This document shows, piece by piece, positions 22,264 to 33,015 of a stretch of 64,000 nt of DNA. Every line of letters starts with the position of its first letter. The first letter of the stretch is position 1. Source of the DNA: Chaenocephalus aceratus (lineage: Eukaryota > Chordata > Actinopteri > Perciformes > Channichthyidae); NCBI GenBank assembly GCA_023974075.1, contig CM043807.1, positions 2,753,407-2,817,406 of the forward strand. The letters are read 5' to 3'. The notes under the pieces are model-generated. The model had not been told where the DNA came from, did no database searches, and saw only the letters and a list, made by a program, of their open reading frames with translations. The position numbers and the translations under genes are program-made.

Positions 22264-23404
22264 GAGTGGCGAAGTCACGCCCATCTACTTCCGGTCCATG
22301 GGACCTTATTTCGGAAAAATAATGTATTGAAGTCAATGGAGAGAGAAATGTATCTTTGCATCCCGTTTGAATTGTGCCATGAATTACACATATGATGTTT
22401 GTCAATCTTAAAAAAGAATTTCTATGTCAAAAAAGTCACAGTTTGTCGTAAAACTGTTGAAATATAAGACTATGAAAATACGCAACTAGAAAGACTACAA
22501 ATCCTAGAGTCGCGTAAGTGATGTCACAATTGTTTTCCTCCACTAAGAGATAGCTAAGATCACCGCCATAGATAGATATAATCTATCTATATGGCGCTGG
22601 CTAAGATAAGATAACTTTAACAAGATGCCTGTGTGCTTAGTAACAGGTTGTTATCATACCAGCAATGGGTCTTGCTCGTTCTTTCGCTTCCCGTCTGATG
22701 AAAGGACCAGGAGTGCCTGGATCAAGTTTGCTACCAGCTAGTAGCTAGCACGTAAGTTAGCATTACAGCCTTGTAATTTTTATTAGCCTTAATATGAAGT
22801 AACGTTAAGTAACCCAAAATGTTAAACAGTAAGAGTAGTAGTCATATTCGTGAACCCTTTGAAGAGTACTGTCACCGGTGTGATCATTCTATAATACACA
22901 ATTTAAGCCCGGGGGAGAAATGCTAACGCTAGCATCGGTGATCGCCGATCTTTCTACTTCATGCTATCTGCACAAATGGTTAACATTGAACATTAAAAAG
23001 ATCAGGCAGTTCAGAGAGAATCAAAGGAAGGCAGGCAGGCAGCTTTGCATGACATTCTCTGGACGTGTTTCATTGTGGTGATAGGGTAGTAGTCAATCGT
23101 TTTGTTGACAAGACAGTAGTGACGGCCATCTTGGTGACGTGTGTTGTTCTGTGAGACCAGAGATGTAGTTCATTGAGCGTTTCACACAAACAAATGTGTT
23201 ACTTCACACAGTTTTACAACACTTTTATTTATTTTTGACTTGCAAAATTATCTTTTAAATTGACAAACATCATATGTGTAATTCGTGGCACAATTCAAAC
23301 GGGATCGAAAGATAATCTTTCTCCCTCCATTGACTTCAATACATCATTTTTCGAAATAAGGTCCCATGGAGGTCCACCGGAAGGGGAGGGACTTCGCCAC
23401 TCTA
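22262..23404 (+). mobile_element. THAP-domain DNA transposon, nested in a DIRS terminus
   Basis: A 1139-bp element (22264-23402) with TIRs of about 140 bp: GAGTGGCGAAGTC at the left and GACTTCGCCACTC-type sequence at the right. TA flanks both sides (22262-22263, 23403-23404). The host sequence is interrupted inside GGCTACGTTTATAGATATC, whose uninterrupted form is the reverse complement of about 13450-13480. Inside is a THAP zinc-finger exon. TA duplication with long TIRs and a THAP domain would fit ISL2EU-like elements; P or Kolobok families also carry THAP but make 7-8-bp or TTAA duplications. Superfamily is unresolved. The body is too short for a full transposase. Confidence 0.75.
22625..22741 (+). 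CDS. THAP zinc-finger exon of the nested transposon (partial)
   Basis: A 38-codon frame starting MPVCLVTGC and ending FATS, then TAG. It has the start of a C2CH THAP finger: an N-terminal methionine and proline, Cys4-x4-Cys9, the FRFPSD (FxxFP-like) block and the conserved tryptophan in SAWIKFAT. The distal Cys-x2-His pair expected 30-40 residues later is absent, so it would lie in a following exon that has been lost or is spliced. THAP fingers bind the terminal repeats of their own transposons. The frame is short but the residue pattern is specific. Confidence 0.65.
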   Translation: MPVCLVTGCYHTSNGSCSFFRFPSDERTRSAWIKFATS

Positions 23405-23480
23405 TAGATATCTCAGTCGGTGAATGCTTGCATGGTATGGTTATAGAGTCCAGTAGAGGGCGGAGCCTGTGTAGATATAA
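23403..23480 (-). mobile_element. DIRS-type terminus, distal remnant
   Basis: Continuation of the terminus interrupted at 22263: ATAGATATCTCAG, TGAATGCTTGCATGGTATGG and AGTAGAGGGCGGAGCCTGTG match the reverse complement of 13380-13465. It degrades before the GGGTTACAATACG end. Confidence 0.6.
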
Positions 23481-24645
23481 CGTGTGTTTTGCAATTGCAG
23501 TCGGCAGATGTGTTGAAGATGAGTGTTGAAAACTAGGCTTAAACTTAAGAGGTGAAAGTTATGATTTGCTTTGCTGAATGGAACCGTTCAAAGATCAGTT
23601 GCTCCCTACTGACTGTGTTTTGTGTTAAAATGTTTCTAAGAATGCAACGATTTGTTAAGTGCCTGGTTAACTAGCATGGTTGATGTTCCAAGACAGTTTA
23701 GATTTGTTTTTAACAGAGAGAAAGTTGTTCCAGAGTGATGATGAATGTGAAGACTGACTCAATGAGGGGTATTTTATACCATTTAAAATTCCTCGGCAGA
23801 ACAAGGCACTGCTGTGTCACTGTGATCTGAAAAGGAAAGGGTTCCTCATTCATACCTGGGTGACCTTTTAAATAGCATCTTTCACCCCAACAGTGCAACA
23901 CAAATAAGCAAAGCTAACACCAAAAACATTCTTGTAAACACACCACCACAAGGAGGAAGGAACAACAACTTTAAATCATTAAGAGGTATACAACCAGACA
24001 ATATTGAAGATATGCGTTTGGATTTGTAATTTAACAGTCAACAAGTCTCTAGTCTCTGTAAAGTCAGCTAGATCCATAGAGTATAGCACCACAAAAGGGT
24101 TTGTGGTGAGAATGGGAACAGTTTATAGAGCGGCTGTGGAGGATCTGAAGGTTAACAGAGGATAATAAAACAATAGTGAGCAGGGCAAATTAGTGTCTTC
24201 AAAATTATTGTTATTAGCGGAACACATGATAAAATACTACGGAGGGAAGATATTTTCCTTTGGATTACTAGCCTTGAGACCTCGGGAGCATTTCAAAACC
24301 ACAGGGGGGGGGGGGGGGTGCTAGTGGATCGCCGGAGCTGTTAGATTAACATTAACATGCTTATTGTAGTTATAAGTGCACTGCCTTGCGGCCTGTAGCA
24401 CCATATGGAAAGGAGTGAGCAGAGAGGGTAAAGTTGTCGATTCTTGTTCTGTTTTGTGTGACTATCTTCCTCACACCTTCAGACTTTCAGTTGCGCGCGC
24501 TGCTAAAGACGCGCTACCATGGAAACGCGCTACCATGGAAACCAAACAATGGTGTAGCTGTATTAAAGTCCGAGTGGAAACAGTCCTGAGTAAATCTGAT
24601 TTTGTCAGAAATCGGAAGAAATGCGGGAGAAATATGACCCCGGGA
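23481..24645. other. unassigned sequence with a G15 homopolymer
   Basis: Mostly unique-looking DNA. It contains a run of 15 G at 24304-24318 and a small direct repeat of CGCGCTACCATGGAAAC near 24510-24542. No coding domain recognised. Confidence 0.5.
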
Positions 24646-25620
24646 GGTAGTGCCGGTACTGGACTTGTAAAAAGTTTCGGTTCAAGTCCGGTTAAAACCG
24701 GAACGTCGGGAACCGGTACTTGGACTCACAAAAAAACTAGCATTTACGTATATTCTGGTGTCTGTGGTTATTTAAACATTCCCTGATAAACGTTATTCAG
24801 CGTCAATAAATGAGTGCTCATCCCAGTGTGCACAGTGTACAGCATCACATGTCCTTTCACCTTCAATTCACGGTTTGAAAACGTAGCATTTCGCCACATG
24901 CTAATGCTAACCGGAAGTGAAGAATTTTCAGAATAAAAGTATTAAGTTAATAGTGTGAACTTCCGGTTTTTTCAGAATAAAACTGATTTAAATTAGTGTA
25001 TTTAATTCAAAATTATGCCATATCAACATTGATTTTAATTTCTAACAGTATGTATGTACATCACTATGTATGTAGTATGTACTGTATAATGTACACATGT
25101 AGAGTTGTAGAAAATACATGGTGCACAGACAGTACAGTATACTCTGACTGTACAGTCACTACAGTGTAGCCTACTGTATAGTAGGTGTGTAACAGTGTAA
25201 TGCGTATAGTCTACTCTACACTCTACCTTTCAGCAACGCTTTAGGGATTTAGGCTCAGTCAGCTCAGGGACTGTTTGGTTACTTTAGTTTGGTAAATGAA
25301 ATACATGTTTGAACTTTGTAGTAGTTCACTGTAGTTGCTGTCATAAGTCATTTGTAGACTAAGTGGCACATTTGTACTTTGTAGAGAAATGTAGACACAA
25401 GTTGGAAGAGAGCACAATAAACCTGATGAGTTTGAATTTGAGTTGATTATTTTAATTTTCAATTGATAATTAGCTCACAATAAGTTCACTTTAGTTACTC
25501 ACACAACTTGACACAAGCCATGGGTTCAGGTCCGGACTTATAAGTCCGGACCTGAACCTGAACCTCTGGACTTGAGTCCGGACCTGAACCTGAATGTGAG
25601 TCCAGGTACGCACTACTACC
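24646..25620. mobile_element. inverted-repeat element with TCCGGAC iterons
   Basis: The ends pair imperfectly: GGTAGTGCCGGTACTGGACT at the left versus GGTAGTAGTGCGTACCTGGA on the opposite strand at the right. Both subterminal zones carry GTCCGG / TTCAAGTCC iterations, and the right one includes a perfect 36-bp palindrome. No coding frame. The boundaries and the transposon call are inference. Confidence 0.4.
25523..25558. repeat. perfect 36-bp palindrome
   Basis: Two 18-bp arms meet with no spacer: GGTTCAGGTCCGGACTTA followed by its exact reverse complement. A further GTCCGGACCTGAACCTGAA copy follows at about 25576. Confidence 0.95.
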
Positions 25621-27295
25621 AGGAAAACCGGGAGGGGGCAATGAAATCGGGAGTCTCCCCGAAAATCGGGAGGGTTGGCAAGTATGATTACTGGTCTGGG
25701 GGAAGCTCGCGAGTGTGTGTGTGTGTGTGTAATGTTGCTTTTGTGTGTATTGTGTTTTTTTCCCGGGGAAAACCCTCACGAGAAACACCGGCTGTTGTTA
25801 TGCCTGCTGTGACGTTAAGTTACTCCTTCTCCGCCTATAATTATGCCGTTAAGCTTCAAAGCTGTATTCATCATCTGAATTTGCGGAAACAAGTTTAATA
25901 TTCTGAAAGCCAAGACTTTGTTTAATTGAAACCAGATGAAAACAAACTGTAACGGACCCTGCCATGTTATCTATGATCACTATACGCCTTACATTAATTT
26001 CAGCGGGAGGGAGGGGGGGCGGCGCTGCGGAACAGCAGAGTGGCGAGTGAGAGGCGAGCTGTCATCTTCCCTTTACGAGCTTCAAAAATGTATATATCGT
26101 GTGATTTTGGAAATAAAAGTTTCATATTCTGAAAGCCAAGACCCCGAAAAACTATTTTTTTACGCAAATCCACGTTTATTTAGAAATGAGCCGTTGCGAC
26201 TTCCGACTGATTTCGATAGAGCGGGTCACATATATATATATTTTTTTGATCTACACAAAATGTAGGATGTATGCCTGTGTTCACGCTGAGTGTGTTGTAT
26301 AGAGTTAGCTTCATCCCGCCGTGCTGAGCCTCTGAGCAGGTATTGCATTGTGATAAGCTACAGGATCCCAGGGGTTTAATGGTGTATGCGGGTGTGAATA
26401 TGTATGTGTGTATCTGTGTGTGGGTGCAGGTGTTAGAAGGGATTGATGTCTTTATTATTTACAGGAAGGTTTTTAAAGTTTCAAAGCTTCCTCTGGCGCT
26501 CGGTGCTCTCCCAAAAGACGAACATTGATGTTTTACTTTCCAATGAGTTGTTTAAGAATAAAAGGCACAAAAAGAAAGAGGCAGAGGTGCTGAAAGGATG
26601 CTACCCATCAGAAAGCCAATACTGTGGAGAAGTGGAGGTGTTTTACGTTAATGGATTTAAGAGGATCGAATTATATATAGCTCAATACTCTCTAGTCTAA
26701 AGGACACTTTTTTCCACTTTAATGAATATTAAAAAATGAACTTCAAGCAAATCAGTTCTTTGCAGTCTCTGAGTTTTAAGCAATGTCCTGCATAATGATG
26801 TCACTTCTATCTAAATAAATGAGGCACACACACAGCAAGATGAAGAATGTGCTATCAGATGTGTCCAACTTGTCTTATCTGTTTGGAAAACTAACTTTCT
26901 GCCTGGCTGGAATCACTTAAATGCAGCAGGGCGAAGCTATGTGACATCATAGCTGCTCGTAAATGAAGGTTTTCACAGAAACACCCGTCAGCTGACCAGA
27001 CTTGCTAATGATATCCATCATTTCCACATTACCTCATTTCCATATTTAGAAGTGATTACCTCCATTCAGCCGTTGCCCAGGTGACCCCAGTGACTGACAT
27101 TAGCGCTGCTATTCAACTTAGCTCATTGGTTTGATTGATTAGCGCCGCCTCTGAAGGAAGCTAGGGATGTGCTGGGTATTGATTCAGCATTAACATATCT
27201 GTTAGAGCCTGACCCTGCCTCTCTCTGCGTGCTGTATGACATGCTGATGTCCCAGTTAACTAGCACATTTCTCCCAGGATCAGGAATCATTACCC
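25621..27295. other. unassigned sequence
   Basis: Begins with GGGAGGGTTGGCAAGTATG (25668 on), a typical end motif of a fish hAT-like repeat whose partner I could not find. A 20-bp (GT)n lies near 25710. An 85-codon plus frame (26443-26700) is lysine-rich with no recognisable family. No other structure seen. Confidence 0.4.
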
Positions 27296-28826
27296 TCTGT
27301 ACACAGGGTCGGCGTCATGGGGGGTCATTCGTGGGCCATGCCCCCCCAAATTAGTCACTGTGCCCCCCCCAACGCATGGTGGGCAAGCCTTGCCACTTTG
27401 CCGTGTTTTTCTTTTTTAATCATATAAGTGAAAACGTTTCCACTAAAGGTTTTTTGTGTGAAATACATCAGAAATAAAGAATACAAATAAAAACCAGCCT
27501 GAGATGTGCTCACTGCTGCTCTCTGATTGGTGTTGCTTGACCAATGACCCCCGACCTTTGTTTTGTTATCATTACGTGGCTGTGTGTTTAGATGAAAGCC
27601 CAGTGGCAATCTGTTCATCTGTTACACTGATTATACAGTAAAGCCATCGAAAATAATATGATACAGTACAGTACAAGTACATAGGTCTCTGTGTTTCATT
27701 CAAGCTCGGCTCTGTGTGTGTGTGGCACGAGCGCATTTTGTGAGTGAGCGAGCGGTAACGTGGAATGTTGTTGTTAGCATCTGGTTAGCTAGCTATGCTA
27801 ACGGATATAAAGAGCTGTTTCTACACCAAGGTGGAGGAGAGTCCTCTCCTGTCAGACTGAGAGGATCGTATAACCCAACCTGATCTCACCAGAATGCGTG
27901 ACTCCACCACGACTCCTTAACACCGCATTGCGTGGTGGAGTCACAAAATTTGTTACATTTACGTGTCTGCACCACGCAAACAACCCCAATGTAAAGTGAA
28001 TGAGGCTCCTTTGTCGTGGTGCACACACGCATTTCTACAACGTCCTGCAGTGAGCTTTTATTCTATACAACGTTTTTAAAATCTACTTTATAGCTTGTAG
28101 TAACTCACGGGAGGCTTCTTTTATTTTATTTGTATTCATAATCATTTTTATTTTTAGTCAAAATGTATTATGGTGCATTAGTTACGAATTGTTGTTCTCA
28201 AAAAACAGTGCATTGTGGGTAATGCAACTGTGATTTTTATTACATTAGTTAGTTTTTAAGGAAGGCCAGAGCTTCAGCTGTGTCCAATAGATTGTTCCCT
28301 TTAGTTAACGTTTTTTAAAAGAAATTATATTCCGATTTGATCATGTCCCCTTTATTGTATTACGGAGAGCAATGTGAGCGTCCATTCCCATTGGATAACG
28401 GAGAATTTTACACCCGGAAGTAAGTATTCCCCTTACTGTCGATTGATTTTCAGTGATATCTGCACGACTCATCAACTCAAAAACACCAGAGTATCCTTGT
28501 TGATTACACAACAATGGTTGGTTTAAATTGTGTGCAATGCTTTGTAATTTTCCCCTTCGATTCGGAGAAACAAATATTTGTTCAGTTTAGGATGGCCGAA
28601 GACACTACACTACCCAGAATCCTCAGCTATCGTTTGGGATAGGTGCGCTATACAATAGCACTACACCCTGCAATGTGTGTGAAAGACAATAGACTTGACA
28701 GCATGTTTTTTGAAATTGAAGTTGCGTTGGTGTTTGTGTGTTGGTTGTTGACGGCAGTTTGTGCCCCCCCTTGGTAAATGATTTCCCCCCCATTCGATTT
28801 GTTCTAGAGCCGACCCTGTCTGTACA
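27296..28826. mobile_element. hAT element with perfect 8-bp target duplication
   Basis: The element occupies 27304-28818. Its ends CAGGGTCGGC and GCCGACCCTG are inverted repeats. It is flanked by an exact TCTGTACA duplication (27296-27303 and 28819-28826), the 8-bp size of hAT insertions. Subterminal C-runs (GCCCCCCC, TTCCCCCCC) are typical of this group. No transposase frame. A second repeat (about 27885-28645) lies inside it. Confidence 0.88.
27885..28645. mobile_element. nested fragment related to the long-TIR element
   Basis: Starts near CAACCTGATCTCACCAGAAT and ends with a block, TTAGGATGGCCGAAGACACT then ACACTACCC and CAGCTATCGTTT (about 28587-28636). That block is repeated in reverse at 41265-41325 next to the right arm of the 38328-41853 element. 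A diverged form is near 38840. No closing inverted end is present here, so it is a truncated relative. Confidence 0.5.
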
Positions 28827-29429
28827 ATACATGGCTATTAGACCGTGGCTCTCTCTCTCCAGTTGTTGCTATGCTCAGTGCATTTTAATGCTTTTAAATC
28901 TATAGGGTGTGTTTTAAATGTTATTATGATAGTATTACGTACATGGATCATATTAATGTGTTTATAACTACATCTCGTATTCCTGCATCATACACACTAT
29001 ACTGTATTTCCAAACACCTGCTTACAAGTACAGTTAGACGAATCAGCATGAAATACTTTGGCGTTTGTTTAACACTTTGAGTGTGACTTTCCTTTTTCTC
29101 ATTACGTTTATTATAACACATAGAGGCTCAATGTGTTTATTCCTTAAGATTTGTCAATTCTATATTCTCTCCTTTTCGCTCGGTGTTGGTCTCCACCAAC
29201 TCCTCTGACTATAATCTGTCTCTTTCAGTGCCTCTGTTCACCAGCTGGTCTCTGGTGTTTCTCTTAGAATACCTGCACAAATGGACAGAGATCAATGCGA
29301 CCTAATGAAACAGTACATGTTCAGGACAAACAAACAGAAACAGCGAGCTGAAAGACAGTCAAACATTTTGCAGAAAGAAGAACTCCAGATCTGCTGACAA
29401 GCATAACCCTTTCACAGTACAGAGTCACG
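28827..29429. other. unassigned sequence
   Basis: Nothing recognised between the hAT element and the TTAA MITE. Confidence 0.5.
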
Positions 29430-29817
29430 TTAAAGGTGGGGTAGGTCATTTTGGAGAAACCAGCTCGAGTGGCTGGAATTTGAAAATACACAGCCGGAAC
29501 AAATCTGCCACTTCCTCACAGAGCGCCTCCTCCAACACACACGCACGCGCACATGACCAATGAGGGCACGAGATAAGTGTGTGCACAGATGGAAGGCAGA
29601 CAGGCAGGTAGGCCATCCAGTTACTTTAGCCGGGCCGGCTCAGATGATTGGTCGTGCTCTTTACAGCGCTACGGCTTCCAGAGATGACATTTTTTATGGA
29701 TTTGTTGTCAAAGCACTTCAGATATTCATTGCTATCGGGATGTTAAGAGCATTCCATGGAATATAACAAAAAGTGTATCTCGAGCCGGTTTCTCAAACTT
29801 ACCTACCCCACCTTTAA
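29430..29817. mobile_element. Kolobok-like MITE with TTAA target duplication
   Basis: A 380-bp element (29434-29813) flanked by TTAA on both sides. Its terminal inverted repeats of about 35 bp start AGGTGGGGTAGGT and include GAGAAACC and GCTCGAG. TTAA duplication with an AGG terminus fits Kolobok; piggyBac also uses TTAA but usually starts CCY. The interior is non-coding, although short frames run through it. Confidence 0.8.
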
Positions 29818-30279
29818 GCATTGTTGATATAATAACTACTGGTTAGTGCTTGACTAAAGTATAAACTGATTAAACATTGGCATGTTTAATAATGGAATGG
29901 ATAGGCTTGTGACTCCATTAGAGAGTGAGCTCTGGCTCTTCAGCTGCTCGATGCTCTCTGCCACGTTGTGCTGGGAATGTACCAGCCATTCAGTAAACAG
30001 AGCTCTTTTGGCCACACCAGCTGTCTGCTGCAAAGTCCTGCAGGAACAACTCAGAACAATAACCTCATTGAGTTATTAGAGATCTGTAGACATGAGGAGA
30101 ACTGCAGAGCCTGTGTTTATAACTCCCCCACCGACCCCTTTATATTGCTCACTGATCGCCAGGGGATCGTTTGTTAAAATACAAATATTGACACGTACAA
30201 CTTGTATGTTGTTTAATTGTATTAATATCATACTGACTTGTGTTACATAAAGTATGTTGCCTACTGCAACAATACCCCC
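29818..30279. other. unassigned sequence
   Basis: Unique-looking; no features recognised. Confidence 0.45.
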
Positions 30280-30545
30280 CTCTCCACCTGCAGCTGGACA
30301 GACAGATACCCCCCACCCCCCTACCCTCTCCACCTGCAGCTGGACAGACAGATACCCCCACCCCCCACCCTCTCCACCTGCAGCTGGACAGACAGATACC
30401 CCCACCCCCCCCCCTCCCTCTCCACCTGCAGCTGGACAGACAGATAACCCCACCCCCCCCCCCCTCTCCACCTGCAGCTGGACAGACAGATACCCCCACC
30501 CCCTCCCCTCTCCACCTGCAGCTGGACAGACAGATAACCCCACAT
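30280..30545. repeat. 45-bp minisatellite, locus A
   Basis: Six copies of a unit of about 45 bp built from CTCTCCACCTGCAGCTGGAC, AGACAGATA and a variable C-rich run. Length varies by a few bases in the C run. The same unit forms locus B at 37475-37700. The repeated-peptide frames across it on both strands are artefacts. Confidence 0.93.
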
Positions 30546-31290
30546 GGAAGGGATATATTGTTTTAGATATTGTAACTACGCAAGGAACAAAACTTGAAGT
30601 TGTTGCCTGTTACAAATACCTTGGTATCTGGCTTGATGATTGTCTCTCTTTTAAACTTCAGGTCACTAATCTGCTTAAAAAGCTGAGGGTTAGGCTAGGG
30701 TTCTTCTACAGGAACAAGTCCTGCTTCTCGCTTGAGGCCAGGAAAAGGCTCTGTGACCTTTTGACCTGTGCTGGACTATGGTGATTGATATATATGAATG
30801 CACCTGCCCATTGCCTGGAAAAGTTAGATGCTGCGTACGGAGGCTCAGTCACTGGTACATGTTCATTTATAAAGCCATGTTGGGTAAACTACGTTTTTAT
30901 ATCTGCTCCCTGATCTCTCTGCGAATTGAAAGTACGTATTGCCTGAGATCTCGTGATGTGGTTTTATTAAATGTGCCAAGTGCTAGGACTGTCTTAGGGA
31001 AGAAAGCTTTTAGTTGAGCAGCTCCACTAACATGGAACAGTCTGCAAACCTGTTTAAAACTGAGCACTTTGGTTCCCCTGCATCATTTTAAAACTCTGCT
31101 GGGTGACATGCTGTCTGATACTCATGGTACCTGTCACTGTGAATAGAGTTTTGTAAACTGTACCCTGTACATTATGTTGTATGTCATCCTTATTGTTGTT
31201 CTGTTGTTTCTATGTTACATGTGTAACCAATATCCTGCAGGTCACCCTTGAAAAAGATATTTTGATCTCAAGGGGCTTCACCTGGTTCAA
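30546..31290 (+). pseudogene. LINE 3' fragment, RT C-terminus (L2/Rex-like)
   Basis: After the minisatellite the plus frame reads CYKYLGIWLDDCLSF, LLKKLRVRLGFFYRNKSC and ARKRLCDLL. This is the segment just after the catalytic core in L2/Rex-group reverse transcriptases, where YLGIWLD is characteristic. Beyond 30780 the pattern continues in other frames (YMNAPAH near 30792), so it is frameshifted. A 3' tail TTTTGATCTCAAGGGGCTTC and AATAAAGG ends it near 31290. The clade is not resolved. The 5' part is replaced by the minisatellite. Confidence 0.7.
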
Positions 31291-31299
31291 TAAAGGCTA

Positions 31300-31510
31300 C
31301 AAACAATATATGAACCATATATTTTTAATATGTCACATATATTATCCATATGCACACACATATATGTACATATATGGGTGCAGTGTATATGCACATATAT
31401 GCACATATAGGTTGCACATATATGCACATAAAGGTTGCACATATATGCATAATATGCACATATAAGTTTAGCCTATATCTGCATATATGTTTATTTACAC
31501 CTATGTTCAA
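31300..31510. repeat. degenerate ATATGCACATAT tandem region, locus A
   Basis: Irregular iterations of CATATATGCACATATA with GGTT spacers, AT-rich and palindromic in short units. A similar region lies at 37197-37465. Confidence 0.75.
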
Positions 31511-32531
31511 GATTTATACATAGCTTACCTACATAAAAAATACAACACACAAATGTATAAGTCATTAACATACATTTATTGTCAATAAATGTCAATTATT
31601 TAGTCTGCTTGTGGCGAGCCCTGAGCTCCGTACCCAGCTGGCCCTTCGTTGTGTGGCCACTTCTTCATTGTTGCCTCTACAGAGAAAAGAAAAGGACATC
31701 ATGAGATGACAGTGTAAGAATGCTCCAAGTCTTCTACAGACTCCAAGCATTCCACTCCAAAGTGTTGCCAAACCACCTGGTGTAGTGTCCACGAGCTCCC
31801 CTGCGAGTGTATTGGCAGATAAAGCCCAAAGCCTTTATTCAAACAGATGATCTATTTTACGAGTGATTTGTTTCATATATCATTGCTATTATTTTTTAAT
31901 TAGAGCGGAAGAGCACGCTCGTGAACTGTCAACGGGGGGGGGATTAGCGCCGGTGTTATGCCGTGTTGTGCATGCCCACTGCACCTCGCGGGAGCGCGCC
32001 ACAGCGTAAAGCATAAACTCCCAGACATTTCAATGATGTGTACGGCGTAGTTAGGTCTGGAGACGACATCAGGGCAGAACACCGGAGCCCTGCTGCGGGG
32101 AAGCTTTGGCGCTGTTCTGAGTTTGTTCTAATCCGTCAAAATGACGGACTGCTTTCAGATTTTTCCGTCATTGTCAAAAGAATTCCGTCATAGACGGAAT
32201 ATATTCGGTTAACGCGACCTCTGGTCCTCACTTGCCTGATGCTGATCCTGATCCTACCATTGATAGCTAATCAACAGTGAAACAGGGATGGTTAAAGTGT
32301 CAACTTGAGGCATCTCTATTCACTTTTATTTTCCTTTCTAAATTCATTCGTTTTTACTCACCGATTATGGCCGCCTTTTTCCCTGGGTCCAGGGCTTCCA
32401 GCTGCTCCCCGTCACCTCGCTCTGGCTTGCCACCTAAAGTCATATTTCATCATTATTACTTTGCAGATGAACAGTGGGTAATCCTGCTGATCTGCAGCAG
32501 CTAATGTTTACATACTAAGGCCCACACTTTA
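31511..32531. other. unassigned sequence with repeat remnants
   Basis: Contains GAACTGTCAACGGGGGG (around 31924), shared in reverse with the tandem unit at 51589-51660, and CCGTCAAAATGACGG / CCGTCATAGACGG palindromic motifs near 32137-32195 that look like transposon subterminal repeats. No element boundaries could be set. Confidence 0.4.
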
Positions 32532-32677
32532 GGCTAGAGTGGTTGTCCAGGGACAAATGACACTCAAGGTTCCTTGGGGGTGTTCTAAATAGACCCATAC
32601 ACATTTGGTTTCCAATCATACACTCTGAGTTATGGGGGTCCTTGAAATGATAAAGTTTGAGAACCACTGGGCTAGAG
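32532..32677. mobile_element. 130-bp hAT MITE with perfect 8-bp duplication
   Basis: The right end TTTGAGAACCACTG (to 32669) is a standard hAT terminus. Exact GGCTAGAG copies flank it at 32532-32539 and 32670-32677, fitting nTCTAGAn apart from one base. The left end reads TGGTTGTC, lacking the expected first CAG, so three terminal bases appear lost. Confidence 0.75.
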
Positions 32678-32838
32678 TCGAGTGTGGGACAATTGTAAAA
32701 AAAACATTACTCGCAACAAATTGCAGCAGCGAAAACAGAGAGGAAGAAGATAGTTCAGTTTTTCCATTCTGAGGTGAATCAGTTTAGAAAGAAAAACACG
32801 TGTGTAAACTGCCTTTCTTTATTAATGACAGGATTGAT

Positions 32839-33015
32839 TTAAAGAGATTTTGAACAGTAGCTTTTGTTTTTGCCGTTGAGGTTGCTCTGAAGCAGCTTCA
32901 AGGGAGATGTGCCGAGGAGGAGAGTTCGCCCCATTGCGGTGCCAGAGGTGGTGTGGATGGACGCCTTCCACGCATCTCTTCTGCAAAACACTCCTGACCC
33001 CTTCACCATTTCAAT
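32839..33015 (-). CDS. BEN-domain-like terminal exon (partial)
   Basis: After a TTTTTCAG acceptor the frame reads KGSGVFCRRDAWKAS, GTAMGRTLLLG and LLQSNLNGKNKS before TAA at 32839. The pattern G-x-G-V-[FY] ... A ... T-x-x-R-x-L-L ... L-x-x-S-x-x-x-G is the core of BEN domains. It is shorter than a full domain (about 75-80 residues), ending soon after the SNLNG block, so the exon may be truncated by a frameshift or continue elsewhere. Confidence 0.5.
   Translation of the reverse strand: MEMVKGSGVFCRRDAWKASIHTTSGTAMGRTLLLGTSPLKLLQSNLNGKNKSYCSKSL

Noticed and set aside
26443..26700. 85-codon lysine-rich plus-strand frame
   Set aside because: No family recognised, no splice or promoter support; kept only as a note in the unassigned stretch.
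30076..30784. Repeated CLSSCRWRG and HLQLDRQ frames on both strands
   Set aside because: By-products of the 45-bp minisatellite; only the LINE RT remnant after 30590 is real.
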